Positions 1 to 8,966 of a DNA stretch of 64,000 bases are shown one piece after another. The notes below the pieces were generated by a model, which did no database searches, was not told where the DNA came from, and worked only from the letters and a program-made list of their open reading frames with translations. The translations under genes and the position numbers were made by a program. Positions within the stretch are counted from its first letter, which is position 1; every line of letters starts with the position of its first letter. The DNA is from Variovorax sp. J22G73 (GTDB lineage Bacteria > Pseudomonadota > Gammaproteobacteria > Burkholderiales > Burkholderiaceae_C): positions 1,240,001-1,304,000 of the forward strand of contig NZ_JASZYK010000001.1 in assembly GCF_030317035.1 (NCBI RefSeq). The letters are read 5' to 3'.

Positions 1-30
1 CAGTCGTTGAGCGCAGATCACACGCCCTGA
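1..30 (+). CDS. Possible C-terminal tail of an upstream gene (partial)
   Basis: In frame 1 the first nine codons read QSLSADHTP and then stop (TGA at 28-30), 36 bases before the next gene. In formamide and urea transporter operons the gene before the LivF/UrtE-type ATPase is usually a second ATPase, so this may be its tail. Nine residues cannot prove it, and frame 3 stays open here too. Confidence 0.25.
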   Translation, partial: QSLSADHTP

Positions 31-66
31 ACAAGAGCATCAAGAACGCATCCAGGAGCCATGAAG

Positions 67-768
67 ATGAGCAACACCATGCTGAAGGTCGAAGACCTGC
101 ACGTAGCCTACGGCCAGAGCGAGGCCCTGCACGGCATTTCGTTCGAGGGCCAGGCCAACGAGACCATCGCCATCATGGGCCGCAACGGCATGGGAAAGAC
201 CACGCTGTTCAAGAGCCTCATGGGCATCCTGCCGCTGAAGAGCGGGCGCATCGAAGTGGCGGGGCAGGACGTGTCGCGCGACGAGAGCTTCAGGCGCGTG
301 GCCAAGGGCATCGCCTACGTGCCGCAGGGCCGGATGATTTTCCCGACGCTGACAGTGGAAGAGAACATCCAGACCGGGCTTGAGAACTCCAAGACGCGCC
401 GCATCCCCGAGGAAATCTATGCCCTGTTCCCTGTGCTGTGGGACATGAAGGGCCGCAAGGGCGGCAACCTTTCCGGCGGGCAGCAGCAGCAGCTCGCCAT
501 TGCACGCGCACTTGTCACGGACCCCAAGGTGCTGCTGCTCGACGAGCCCACCGAGGGTATCCAGCCTTCGATCATCAAGGACATCGCCAAGGCGCTGAAC
601 GAGATCCGCAAGCTGCGCGGCATCACCATCGTCGTGTCCGAGCAGGTGCTGAGCTTCGCGATGGACGTGGCCGACCGGCTGTTCGTCATCGAAGGCGGGC
701 GGCTCGTGCACGAGACCGCGCGCGACAAGACCGATGTGGACCACATCAAGGCCTATCTCTCCGTTTAA
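67..768 (+). CDS. ABC transporter ATP-binding protein, LivF/UrtE type (amide or urea uptake)
   Basis: Cytoplasmic ATPase of a branched-chain-amino-acid-type ABC importer, 233 residues. Walker A GRNGMGKTT lies at about residues 38-46, the signature LSGGQQQQLAIARAL at about 135, and Walker B LLLDEP with the catalytic Glu at about 160. The motif TEGIQPSI after Walker B is usual for LivF/UrtE/FmdE-like subunits. The ATG at 67 is preferred to the one at 61, because AGGAG at 54-58 lies 8 bases upstream of 67 but only 2 upstream of 61. It stands 26 bases before formamidase, so the likely substrate is formamide, urea or a short amide (inference from context). Its permeases and binding protein should lie left of the window. 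Confidence 0.9.
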   Translation: MSNTMLKVEDLHVAYGQSEALHGISFEGQANETIAIMGRNGMGKTTLFKSLMGILPLKSGRIEVAGQDVSRDESFRRVAKGIAYVPQGRMIFPTLTVEENIQTGLENSKTRRIPEEIYALFPVLWDMKGRKGGNLSGGQQQQLAIARALVTDPKVLLLDEPTEGIQPSIIKDIAKALNEIRKLRGITIVVSEQVLSFAMDVADRLFVIEGGRLVHETARDKTDVDHIKAYLSV

Positions 769-794
769 CCACCACCCACCAGGAGCCACTGCAC

Positions 795-2027
795 ATGACG
801 GACACGCTGATCAAGGTCGACCTGACCAAGCCACCCACCGAGAACGAGAACATCCACAACCGCTGGCACCCCGACATTCCGATGGCCTGCTGGGTCAACC
901 CGGGTGACGATTTCATTCTCGAGACCTTCGACTGGACCGGCGGCTTCATCAAGAACAACGACAGCGCCGACGACGTGCGCGACATCGACCTGAGCACCGT
1001 GCACTACCTGTCGGGCCCCGTGGGCGTGAAGGGCGCGGAGCCGGGCGACCTGCTGGTGGTCGACCTGCTCGACATCGGCGCCAAGCAGGACAGCCTGTGG
1101 GGCTTCAACGGATTTTTCTCGAAGCAGAACGGCGGCGGCTTCCTCACCGACCACTTTCCCGAAGCGCAGAAATCGATCTGGGACTTCAAGGGCATGTTCA
1201 CCAGCTCGCGCCACATTCCGCGCGTGAACTTCGCGGGGCTGATCCACCCCGGCCTCATCGGCTGCCTGCCCGACAAGCCCATGCTCGACATGTGGAACGA
1301 GCGCGAAGGCAAGCTCATCGCCACCGACCCGGACCGCGTGCCCGGCCTGGCCAACCCGCCTTTCGCCGGCACCGCGCACATGGGCAAGATGACGGGCGAC
1401 GCGCGCGCCAAAGCCGCCGCCGAGGGCGCGCGCACCGTGCCGCCGCGCGAGCACGGCGGCAACTGCGACATCAAGGACCTGTCGCGCGGCTCGAAGGTGT
1501 TCTTTCCGGTGTACGTCGATGGCGCGGGCCTGAGCGTGGGCGACCTGCACTTCAGCCAGGGCGACGGCGAAATCACCTTCTGCGGCGCCATCGAGATGGC
1601 GGGCTGGGTGCACATGAAGGTCACGCTCATCAAGGGCGGCATGGCCAAGTACGGCATCAAGAACCCCATCTTCAAGCCCAGCCCCATCACGCCGCAGTAC
1701 AACGACTACCTCATCTTCGAAGGCATCTCGGTCGACGAGAGCGGCAAGCAGCACTACCTCGACGTGAACGTGGCCTACCGCCAGGCCTGCCTGAACGCCA
1801 TCGAGTACCTGAAGAAGTTCGGCTACTCGGGCGCGCAGGCCTATTCCATTTTGGGCACCGCGCCTGTGCAGGGCCACATCAGCGGCGTGGTCGACGTGCC
1901 CAACTCGTGCGCCACGCTGTGGCTGCCCACGGGCATCTTCGACTTCGACATCAACCCCAACGCGCTGGGCCCGGTGAAGATGCTCGACGGCAGCGTCGAC
2001 ATGCCGCTGTCGCCCGACCTGCGCTGA
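795..2027 (+). CDS. fmdA: Formamidase (acetamidase/formamidase family)
   Basis: Hydrolyses formamide to formate and ammonia in the cytoplasm. The 410-residue length matches FmdA of Methylophilus-type operons. The family hallmark REHGGNCDIKDL lies near residue 220, followed by the VGDLHFSQGDGEI segment. The start is the ATG preceded by AGGAG at 781-785, and opens MTDTLIKVDLTKPP, the common N-terminus of the family. The open frame runs much further upstream, but that part only overlaps the ABC gene out of frame. It lies between the ABC ATPase and the FmdB gene, the known fmd arrangement for using amides as nitrogen source. Confidence 0.96.
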   Translation: MTDTLIKVDLTKPPTENENIHNRWHPDIPMACWVNPGDDFILETFDWTGGFIKNNDSADDVRDIDLSTVHYLSGPVGVKGAEPGDLLVVDLLDIGAKQDSLWGFNGFFSKQNGGGFLTDHFPEAQKSIWDFKGMFTSSRHIPRVNFAGLIHPGLIGCLPDKPMLDMWNEREGKLIATDPDRVPGLANPPFAGTAHMGKMTGDARAKAAAEGARTVPPREHGGNCDIKDLSRGSKVFFPVYVDGAGLSVGDLHFSQGDGEITFCGAIEMAGWVHMKVTLIKGGMAKYGIKNPIFKPSPITPQYNDYLIFEGISVDESGKQHYLDVNVAYRQACLNAIEYLKKFGYSGAQAYSILGTAPVQGHISGVVDVPNSCATLWLPTGIFDFDINPNALGPVKMLDGSVDMPLSPDLR

Positions 2028-2041
2028 AGGCGGCACGCGCC

Positions 2042-2386
2042 ATGCCCACCTACGACTACGCCTGCGGGCAGTGCGGCGGCTTCGAGGCGCTGCGGCCGTC
2101 GGGCCTGCGCGACGAGCCCGCCGCCTGCCCCGATTGCGGATGCGCCTCGCCGCGCGTGCTGACCGCGGCGCCGCGGCTGGCGCTGATGGCCTCGGGCACG
2201 CGCCGCGCCATGGAAACGAACGAGCGCGCGCGGCACGAGCCGGGCAGCTCGCGGGACTACGCGCGGTTCAAGCACCCGGCGGGGTGCGGCTGCTGCGGGT
2301 CTTCATCGAAACGCGGCGCCACGGTGACGGCGCCGAGCGGCGCGAAGTCGGCGCCGTCGAGGCGGCCTTGGATGATCAGCCACTGA
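2042..2386 (+). CDS. fmdB: FmdB-family zinc-ribbon protein
   Basis: A 114-residue protein whose first 45 residues form the FmdB zinc ribbon: PTYDYACGQCGGFE, then CPDCGC, giving two cysteine pairs for zinc. The C-terminal half is arginine/serine-rich and holds CGCCGSS. FmdB was described as a putative regulator of formamidase genes, but its biochemical role is not settled. It begins 14 bases after fmdA stops. The last 11 bases overlap the end of the convergent histidine kinase gene, so transcripts from the two operons meet here. Confidence 0.88.
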   Translation: MPTYDYACGQCGGFEALRPSGLRDEPAACPDCGCASPRVLTAAPRLALMASGTRRAMETNERARHEPGSSRDYARFKHPAGCGCCGSSSKRGATVTAPSGAKSAPSRRPWMISH

Positions 2387-3818
2387 CCACGCCTTCGGCG
2401 CTGAAGCGGATGGTGACGCAGGCACCACCCGAGGCGCTGCGCGACAGCGCCACCGTGGCGCCATGCAGCGCCACGATGTCGCGCACGATCGCCAGGCCGA
2501 GGCCACTGCCCTGGTTGCTTCCTTGGCCGTCCGCATGCTGGCCGCGCACGAAGCGCTCGAACACCGTGTCGCGCAGCTCGTCGGGCACCCCGGGGCCGGT
2601 GTCCGACACCCGGATGGCGGGCGGCGCGGCGTCGAAGCCGATCAACACCTGTCCGCCCGGCGGCGTGTAGCGCAGCGCGTTGTCCAGCAGGTTGCCCAGC
2701 GCCTCGCTGAAGAGTTCGGGCTGCAGCGGCACCACCAGCGCCTGCGCGGGCGCGTCGAGCTCCAGCGTGACCGACCTGGCGGCCGCGAACTCCAGAAAGG
2801 TGCTGCCCACGTCGTGCGCCAGCGCCGCGATGTCGGTCGGCACGAACGCCAGGCTGCCGCGCACCTCGGGGTCGAGCCGGCCCAGCGCCAGCAGTTGCTG
2901 CACCAGGCGCGCCGTGCGCTGCACCGTGTGGCCGAGCTCGCCGAGCACTTCGCGGCTGCCGGCCAGGGTGCCGGCCTCGGCGGCGCGCGTGACGCCCAGC
3001 TGCAGGCCCGCGAGCGGCGTGCGCAGCTGGTGCGCGACCGTGGCCGCGAACTGCTGCTCGCGTGCCAGCATCGCGCGGATGCGTGCCAGCAGGTCGTTGA
3101 GCGCGGTGGCGAAGGGCATCAGCTCGCGCGGCATGTCGTCGGCGGCAATGGGTTGCAGCGAGGCGTGGGAGCGCTCGTTCCAGCGCGCGGCGATCGCCTC
3201 CAGCGGGTCGAGCGTGCGGCGCACCGCGAAGCCGATGGCCGCTGCGGCCGCGAGCAGCAGGCCGCCCACGGGCAGCAGCATCATCAGCACCTCGCCCTGC
3301 GCGCGCTGTCGCTTGCGCGTGGTTTCGGCGACCAGCACCAGCACCTCGCCGTCGCTCGCGCCGCTGACCGTGGCGGCGGCCACACGCACGGCGTGGCCGG
3401 CATAGAAGGCGTCATAGGCCAGGCCGGCGCGGTAGCTGGACTCGCGCGTGCCCGACTGCGGAATGCCGGGCTGCCCCGCCAGCAGGCGGCCGGCCTCGTT
3501 CACGCTGAAATACACCTGGTCGATCTCGTCGTAGCCCAGCACCGCCTCGGTGGCGGCGGGCAGGTCGAGGCTGGACTTGCCGTCCCTGATGCGCACCTGC
3601 GCCGCCACCGAGCGCGCGGTGTCCAGCAGCCAGCGGTCGAAGGCCTTGTCGGTGAGGCGCTGCGCGGTGAAGGTGCCCACCGCGCCGGTGGCCGCCACCA
3701 CGGCGAGCAGCGGCAGCATCAGCCAGACCAGCAGGTCGCGGCGCAGCCACCAGGCGCGGCGAGGCGCGGAGCGCGTGGCGGTGCCGCTGCTCGTGCTCGT
3801 GCTCGTACCGGTGCTCAC
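2376..3818 (-). CDS. Sensor histidine kinase (two-component, RND-efflux associated)
   Basis: Membrane sensor kinase of 480 residues. Visible parts are a TM segment at about 29-50, a periplasmic sensor region, a second TM (LLPVGGLLLAAAAAIGF), a HAMP-like linker, the HisKA motif AHQLRTPL with phospho-accepting His263, then HATPase motifs NLLDNALRY, DTGPGVPDE and GSGLGLAIV. The start is GTG at 3818, overlapping the response regulator stop by four bases (GTGA), which suggests translational coupling. The divergent operon encodes CzcB/CzcA/NodT-type efflux proteins, so the signal is probably a metal cation (inference). The N-terminus is a Ser/Thr/Gly repeat. Confidence 0.93.
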   Translation of the reverse strand: MSTGTSTSTSSGTATRSAPRRAWWLRRDLLVWLMLPLLAVVAATGAVGTFTAQRLTDKAFDRWLLDTARSVAAQVRIRDGKSSLDLPAATEAVLGYDEIDQVYFSVNEAGRLLAGQPGIPQSGTRESSYRAGLAYDAFYAGHAVRVAAATVSGASDGEVLVLVAETTRKRQRAQGEVLMMLLPVGGLLLAAAAAIGFAVRRTLDPLEAIAARWNERSHASLQPIAADDMPRELMPFATALNDLLARIRAMLAREQQFAATVAHQLRTPLAGLQLGVTRAAEAGTLAGSREVLGELGHTVQRTARLVQQLLALGRLDPEVRGSLAFVPTDIAALAHDVGSTFLEFAAARSVTLELDAPAQALVVPLQPELFSEALGNLLDNALRYTPPGGQVLIGFDAAPPAIRVSDTGPGVPDELRDTVFERFVRGQHADGQGSNQGSGLGLAIVRDIVALHGATVALSRSASGGACVTIRFSAEGVVSG

Positions 3819-4489
3819 GCCTGCGCCTCCATCTCCAGCACGTAGCCGAAGCCGCGCAACGTGCGAATCGCCAGCCCCGAGCCCGCGAGCTTGCGCCGCA
3901 GCCGCGACACGTACACCTCTGCGGCGCTGTCGCTCAGCTCCAGGTTGCGCTCGGCCAATGCGTCGATGAGCGCGCGCTTGGGCACCAGCCGCGGCGCGCG
4001 GCGCACCAGCAGGCCGAGCACCTCGAACTCGCGCGGCAGTAGCACCAGCGACTGGCCCGCGATGTCGACGCGGCCCTCGTCGCCGTACCAGCTGAGGGGG
4101 CCGTACTGCACGCGGTCGTCGCGCGCGCGCTGGGCCCGGCGCGTGAGCACCTCGACGCGCGCGTCGAGCTCTTCCACGGCAAAGGGCTTCACCAGGTAGT
4201 CGTCGGCGCCGGTGCGCAGGCCCTCGACGCGGTCGACCACGCGGTCGCGCGCGGTGAGCACCAGCACCGGGGTCGTGCGGTCGGCGCGGCGCAGCTGGGC
4301 CAGCCATTGCAGGCCGTCGCCGTCGGGCAGGCCCAGGTCGAGCACCACCAGGTCGACCGCGCGTTGCGCGAGCGCCGCGTCGGCGGCCTGCAGCGTGCCT
4401 GCGACGTCCACCGCCCAGGGGTGGCGTTCCCAGCGAAGGACCAGTTCATGCGCAATGACGGCATCGTCTTCGACCAGTAGCAGGCGCAT
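3815..4489 (-). CDS. OmpR-family response regulator
   Basis: A 224-residue regulator with an N-terminal receiver (acidic pocket EDD at 7-9, phospho-acceptor Asp51 in VVLDLGLPDG, conserved LTARD) and a C-terminal winged helix ending FGYVLE. It is the partner of the kinase with which it overlaps by four bases. Divergent transcription from the efflux operon, with 107 bases between the starts, indicates that it controls that operon. A 14-base perfect palindrome lies in that gap. Closest known types are CusR/CzcR/IrlR-like regulators (family knowledge). Confidence 0.93.
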   Translation of the reverse strand: MRLLLVEDDAVIAHELVLRWERHPWAVDVAGTLQAADAALAQRAVDLVVLDLGLPDGDGLQWLAQLRRADRTTPVLVLTARDRVVDRVEGLRTGADDYLVKPFAVEELDARVEVLTRRAQRARDDRVQYGPLSWYGDEGRVDIAGQSLVLLPREFEVLGLLVRRAPRLVPKRALIDALAERNLELSDSAAEVYVSRLRRKLAGSGLAIRTLRGFGYVLEMEAQA

Positions 4490-4518
4490 CGCTTCGGCGG
4501 AAATGGATTGATAGGTTC

Positions 4519-4532
4519 TTGCAAGCTTGCAA
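4519..4532. promoter_or_regulatory. Perfect palindrome between response regulator and efflux operon
   Basis: TTGCAAGCTTGCAA reads the same on both strands and lies in the 107-base gap between the divergent regulator (start 4489) and adaptor (start 4597) genes. Position and symmetry fit an operator for the response regulator, although OmpR-type proteins often use direct repeats. No binding data are implied. Confidence 0.5.
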
Positions 4533-4596
4533 ACCTAGGCTCGCGTGCACTTTCAGTTTAACGGTGCCGTGCCGAGCCGCGGTGCCCGCAATTCGC

Positions 4597-5778
4597 ATGA
4601 CAAAGAAATGGACCGCGCTGGCCCTGTCGGGGCTTTTCGTCGTGATCTGCGCAGGCCTGTTCGCATGGTCGTCAGCGGCGCACGGCCCGGCCGAGGCGCG
4701 CGCGAACACGCCCAAGCCCGCGCCGCCCGCCGGCCAACTGGCCCCCGACACGCTGCGCTATGCCGACGGCGCGCCGCAGCTGGCGATGATCGGCGCGCGC
4801 GTCATCGCGCCGTCGCGCGTGCCGCTGGGTGACGTGCTGAGCGCGCGCGTCACCTACGACGAAGACGTGACGGCGCGCATCGGCGTGGGTGTGTCGGGCC
4901 GCGTCGTCGACATCAAGGTGGCGCCGGGCGACAGCGTGAAGGCCGGGCAGGTGCTGGCCGAAATCGACTCGCCCGACTTCGGCACCGCCGCGGCCGACCT
5001 GCGCAAGGCCAAGGCCGACGAGCAGCGCAAGCGCCTGGCCGTGGAGCGCGCCAGGGACCTGGTCTCGGGCGACGCGATTCCGGTCAAGGAATGGGAGTCG
5101 CTGCAGTCCGACCTGGCGCAGGCCGGCGCGGAAACGCAGCGCGCCGAGCAGCGCCTGCGCAACCTGAACCCGCGCGGCCTGCCCATCAGCGGCCAGCGCG
5201 TGAAGCTCACCAGCCCCATCGACGGCGTGGTGACCGACCGCACCGCCACGCCCGCGCTCGAGGTGAGCCCCGGGGCGGGCGCGCCGCTGTTCGTGGTGAG
5301 CGACCCGAAGCGGCTGTGGCTGATGATCGACCTGCCCGAGAAGCTGCTGGGCCGCGTGCGGCTGAAGAGCGACGTGAGCGTGGAGAGCGACGCCTTCCCC
5401 GGCGAGCAGTTCGCCGCCAGGGTGGTGCAGCTCGGCCAGGTGATGGACACCAACACCCGCCGCGCCACCGTGCGCGCCGTGCTGGACAACCCGCGCATGG
5501 CGCTGCTGCCCGAGATGTTCGTGCGCGCCCGCCTGCTGCAGGCCGAGGGCTCGGGCGTGCGCGTGCCCAACAGCGCCATCGTCAACCATGGCGTGTATGC
5601 CTACCTGTTCGTGCAGGAGGCGCCGGGCGAATTCCGCCGCCGCAAGGTGGCGCTGATCACGCAGGGCGGGGAGGCCAGCTACGTGGGCGAGGGCCTGCGC
5701 GGCACCGAGCAGGTGGTGGTGAAGGGAGCCTTGCTGCTGGACGCCGAGCTCACCGCGCGCGCGGGTGACAAGACGTGA
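4597..5778 (+). CDS. RND efflux periplasmic adaptor (CzcB/CusB type)
   Basis: Membrane fusion protein of 393 residues linking the inner-membrane pump to the outer-membrane channel. The N-terminal segment KKWTALALSGLFVVICAGLFAW is a membrane anchor or signal. A lipoyl/barrel-sandwich half follows (VSGRVVDIKVAPGDSVKAGQVLAEID), then an alpha-helical hairpin (LRKAKADEQRKRLAVERARDL), the second half (LTSPIDGVVTDRTATPALEVSPG) and beta-barrel regions. The ATG at 4597 is chosen because it directly precedes the anchor; the frame is open upstream, but without a signal. No His-rich metal tail is seen. It overlaps the pump gene by four bases (GTGA). Confidence 0.92.
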   Translation: MTKKWTALALSGLFVVICAGLFAWSSAAHGPAEARANTPKPAPPAGQLAPDTLRYADGAPQLAMIGARVIAPSRVPLGDVLSARVTYDEDVTARIGVGVSGRVVDIKVAPGDSVKAGQVLAEIDSPDFGTAAADLRKAKADEQRKRLAVERARDLVSGDAIPVKEWESLQSDLAQAGAETQRAEQRLRNLNPRGLPISGQRVKLTSPIDGVVTDRTATPALEVSPGAGAPLFVVSDPKRLWLMIDLPEKLLGRVRLKSDVSVESDAFPGEQFAARVVQLGQVMDTNTRRATVRAVLDNPRMALLPEMFVRARLLQAEGSGVRVPNSAIVNHGVYAYLFVQEAPGEFRRRKVALITQGGEASYVGEGLRGTEQVVVKGALLLDAELTARAGDKT

Positions 5779-8700
5779 TCGACCGGCTCATCGCGTTCTC
5801 GCTCACGCAGCGGGTGTTCGTGCTGGTGCTCGTGGCGGCGCTGGTGGGTTTCGGCGCCTATGCGCTGTCCAACCTGCCAATCGAGGCCTTTCCGGACGTG
5901 CAGGACGTGCAGGTGCGCGTCATTTCGCAACTGCCGGGGCAGGCGCCCGAGGACATGGAGCGCACGGTGACGCTGCCGATCGAGCGCGAGGTGTCGGGCA
6001 TTCCGAAGCTTTCGAACGTGCGCTCGGTGACCATGACCGGCCTGTCGATCGTCACGCTCACCTTCGCCGACGGCACCGACGACTACTTCGCGCGCCAGCA
6101 GGTCACGGAAAAGCTCTCGACCGTGAGCCTGCCCACCGGCGTGCAGCCGCAGCTGGCGCCGCTGTCGACCGCGGTGGGCGAGGTCTACCGCTACACCATC
6201 GAGGGCGGCGGCCTGTCGGACGCGCAGATGCGCACCCTGCAGGACTGGACGGTGCGCCCTTTCCTGCGCATGACGCCGGGCGTGGCCGACGTGGTGAGCT
6301 TCGGCGGCGCCATCACCGAGTACCAGATCGAGGTCGACCCGCTCGCGCTGCGCAAGTACCAGGTGACGCTCGACCAGCTCAACCAGGCCGTGGGCAACGG
6401 CAACGGGAGCGCCGGCGGCGGCCTGATGCGCCAGGGCGACGCGTCTCTGGTGGTGCGCTCCGCCGGCCTGTTCGCGAGCCTGGCTGACATCCGCAACGTG
6501 GTGATCGCCTCGCGCCAGGGCCGCGCTATCTCGGTGGCCGACGTGGCCGAGGTGCGCGCGGGCGTGCGCCCGCGCTTCGGCATCGTGGCGGTGGACGCCC
6601 GCGACAGCGTGGTCGAGGGCATCGTCTCGATGACCAAGGGCGGCAACCCCGCCAAGATCAACGCCGAGCTGAAGGCGCGCGTGGCGCAGCTTCAGGGCAA
6701 GCTGCCGCCGGGCGTGCGCATCGTGCCGGTGTACGACCGCACCGAGCTGGTCCGCCACACGGTGTCGACCGTGGCCGAGAACCTGGTGGTGGGCGCGCTG
6801 CTGGTGATGGCGGTGCTGATCGTGTTCCTGTCGAGCTGGCGCGCCGCGCTCATCGTGGCCACGGTGATTCCGCTGGCGCTGCTGTTCGCCTTCATCCTGA
6901 TGAACGCACGCGGTGTGTCGGCCAACCTGATCTCGCTGGGCGCGGTGGACTTCGGCATCATCATCGACAGCGCGGTGGTGATCGTGGAGGCGCTCATGGT
7001 GCGGCTGGCCGCCAGGAAAGTGTCCGAATTCGGCATGGCCGACCTGGCCTCGGGCGCGGCGCGGCACCAGCGCATGGGCGTGCTGCACCGCACGCTGGGC
7101 GAGCTGGCGCACCCGGTGCTGTTTTCCAAGGCCATCATCATCCTGGCCTTCGTGCCGATCTTCACCTTCCAGCGCGTGGAGGGAAAGATCTTCACGCCGG
7201 TGGCGCTCACGCTGAGCTTCGCGCTGCTGGGCGCGGTGCTGCTCACCTTCACCTTGCTGCCCACGTTGCTGTCGTACGCCCTGCAGCGCGGCACGCTGGC
7301 CGAGAAGCACAAGCCCTGGCTCGACTGGCTGCAGCTGCGCTACCGCCGGCTGGTGATGTTCACCATGCGGCGCGGCCGCGCGACGCTGACGCTGTCGGCG
7401 CTGCCGGTGGTGCTGGCGCTGCTGCTGGCGCCGCGGCTGGGGAGCGAATTTCTACCGAAGCTCGACGAGGGCAACATCTGGCTGACCATCACGCTGCCGA
7501 CCTCGGCCGCGCTGGAGACCACGCAAGAGGTGGAGCACGCGGTGCGCGCGCGGCTGCTGGGCTACCCCGAGGTGGCGCGCGTCATTGCGCAGGTCGGTCG
7601 GCCCGACGACGGCTCCGACCCGAAGGGGCCCAACAACCTAGAGATACTGGTCGACCTGAAGCCGCGCGACCAATGGCGCTTCGAATCGAAAGACGCGCTG
7701 GTGGCCAGCATGTCGGCCAAGCTGGAGGCGATTCCAGGCATCAGCGCGAACTTCTCTCAGGTGATCCAGGACAACGTGGAAGAGGCGTTGTCGGGCTTTC
7801 GCGGCGAGATCGTCGCCAAGATCATCGGCAACAACCTGGACATCCTCGACGACAAGGGGGCGCAGGTGGCGGCCGTCATCAAGGGCATCCGCGGCGCGAG
7901 CGACGTGGACGCCACGCGCATCGGCGGGCAGACCGAAGTGGTCGTCACGCCCGATCGCGCGCGGCTGGCGCGCTACGGCCTGGCCATCAACGACGTGAAC
8001 ACGCTGGTGAACGAAGCCATGTCGGGCACCTCGGTGACGGGCTTCTACGACGGCGACAAGCGCTTCGACGTGGTGGTGCGCGTGGGCGAAAAGCACCGCA
8101 ACAGCGTGGACGCCATCGCGGGCCTGCAGCTCGCGTTGCCCGGCACGCAGAGCGGCAACGGGCCGGGCACCATCGCGTTGGGCGACGTGGCTTCCATCGA
8201 GGTGCGCGAAGGCGCGTCGCGCATCTTTCGCGAAGCCGGCTCGCGCATGGTGATCGTCAAGGTCAACCTGCTGGGGCGCGACCAGGGCAGCTTCGTGGAA
8301 GAGGCGCAGCGTACCGTGGCCGAGCAGGTGAAGCTGCCGCCGGGCTACGAGCTGGCGTGGGGCGGGCAGTTCGAGAACTCGCAGCGCGCGGCCAAGCGGC
8401 TGATGGTGATCGTGCCGCTGACGGCGCTGCTGATCTTCTCGCTGCTGTTCTGGGCCTTTCGCTCGGTGCGGCTGGCGGGGCTGGTGCTCGGCATGATCCC
8501 GTTCACGCTGGTGGGCGGGCTGGCGGCGCTCGGCCTGGCGGGGCTGCACCTGTCGGTGTCGGCGGCGGTGGGCTTCATCGCGGTGGCGGGCATCTCGGTG
8601 CAGAACGGCGTGATCCTGGTGGAAGAGGTGACGCAGCGCGTGCGCGACGGCGCGGCCGTGACGCGCGCCATCGTGGAAGGCGCGGCGGTGCGGTTGCGCC

Positions 8701-8966
8701 CGATCTTGATGACCGCGCTGATGGCCGGGCTGGGGCTGCTGCCCGCGGCGCTGTCGCACGGCATCGGCAGCGAAACGCAGCGGCCCTTCGCGTGCGTGAT
8801 CGTGGGCGGCATCGTGAGCGGCACGCTGTTCACGCTGCTGGTGCTGCCGCTGGCGATCTGGCTGTTCGGCAATTTCTACGACGAGGCGCAGGACGTGCAG
8901 GACGTGCGGGGCATGCAGGACGCGCCGGATGCATCGGCCGTGCAGCTGCCGGAGGGCGCGCGATGA
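5775..8966 (+). CDS. Heavy-metal RND efflux pump (CzcA/CusA family)
   Basis: Inner-membrane proton-driven exporter of 1063 residues, the normal length for HME-RND pumps. The TM4 motif DFGIIIDSAVVIVE carries Asp392, Asp398 and Glu405 with the same spacing as the three acidic residues needed for cation/proton antiport in CzcA (family knowledge). This pattern favours divalent cations (Co, Zn, Cd, Ni) over monovalent Cu/Ag. The start is GTG in a four-base overlap with the adaptor gene, and the stop overlaps the next ATG (ATGA). The acidic tail is rich in DVQDV repeats. The exact metal is not determined by sequence alone. Confidence 0.94.
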   Translation: MIDRLIAFSLTQRVFVLVLVAALVGFGAYALSNLPIEAFPDVQDVQVRVISQLPGQAPEDMERTVTLPIEREVSGIPKLSNVRSVTMTGLSIVTLTFADGTDDYFARQQVTEKLSTVSLPTGVQPQLAPLSTAVGEVYRYTIEGGGLSDAQMRTLQDWTVRPFLRMTPGVADVVSFGGAITEYQIEVDPLALRKYQVTLDQLNQAVGNGNGSAGGGLMRQGDASLVVRSAGLFASLADIRNVVIASRQGRAISVADVAEVRAGVRPRFGIVAVDARDSVVEGIVSMTKGGNPAKINAELKARVAQLQGKLPPGVRIVPVYDRTELVRHTVSTVAENLVVGALLVMAVLIVFLSSWRAALIVATVIPLALLFAFILMNARGVSANLISLGAVDFGIIIDSAVVIVEALMVRLAARKVSEFGMADLASGAARHQRMGVLHRTLGELAHPVLFSKAIIILAFVPIFTFQRVEGKIFTPVALTLSFALLGAVLLTFTLLPTLLSYALQRGTLAEKHKPWLDWLQLRYRRLVMFTMRRGRATLTLSALPVVLALLLAPRLGSEFLPKLDEGNIWLTITLPTSAALETTQEVEHAVRARLLGYPEVARVIAQVGRPDDGSDPKGPNNLEILVDLKPRDQWRFESKDALVASMSAKLEAIPGISANFSQVIQDNVEEALSGFRGEIVAKIIGNNLDILDDKGAQVAAVIKGIRGASDVDATRIGGQTEVVVTPDRARLARYGLAINDVNTLVNEAMSGTSVTGFYDGDKRFDVVVRVGEKHRNSVDAIAGLQLALPGTQSGNGPGTIALGDVASIEVREGASRIFREAGSRMVIVKVNLLGRDQGSFVEEAQRTVAEQVKLPPGYELAWGGQFENSQRAAKRLMVIVPLTALLIFSLLFWAFRSVRLAGLVLGMIPFTLVGGLAALGLAGLHLSVSAAVGFIAVAGISVQNGVILVEEVTQRVRDGAAVTRAIVEGAAVRLRPILMTALMAGLGLLPAALSHGIGSETQRPFACVIVGGIVSGTLFTLLVLPLAIWLFGNFYDEAQDVQDVRGMQDAPDASAVQLPEGAR

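Noticed and set aside
438..794. Upstream extension of the formamidase frame
   Set aside because: It is a GC shadow of the ABC gene; the conserved start and a ribosome site are at 795.
5679..7310. Long open frame antisense to the CzcA gene (and similar ones antisense to dnaE, helicase, phospholipase, adhesin)
   Set aside because: His/Arg/Gln-rich translations without domains are the usual shadows of GC-rich codons; the other strand holds clear families.
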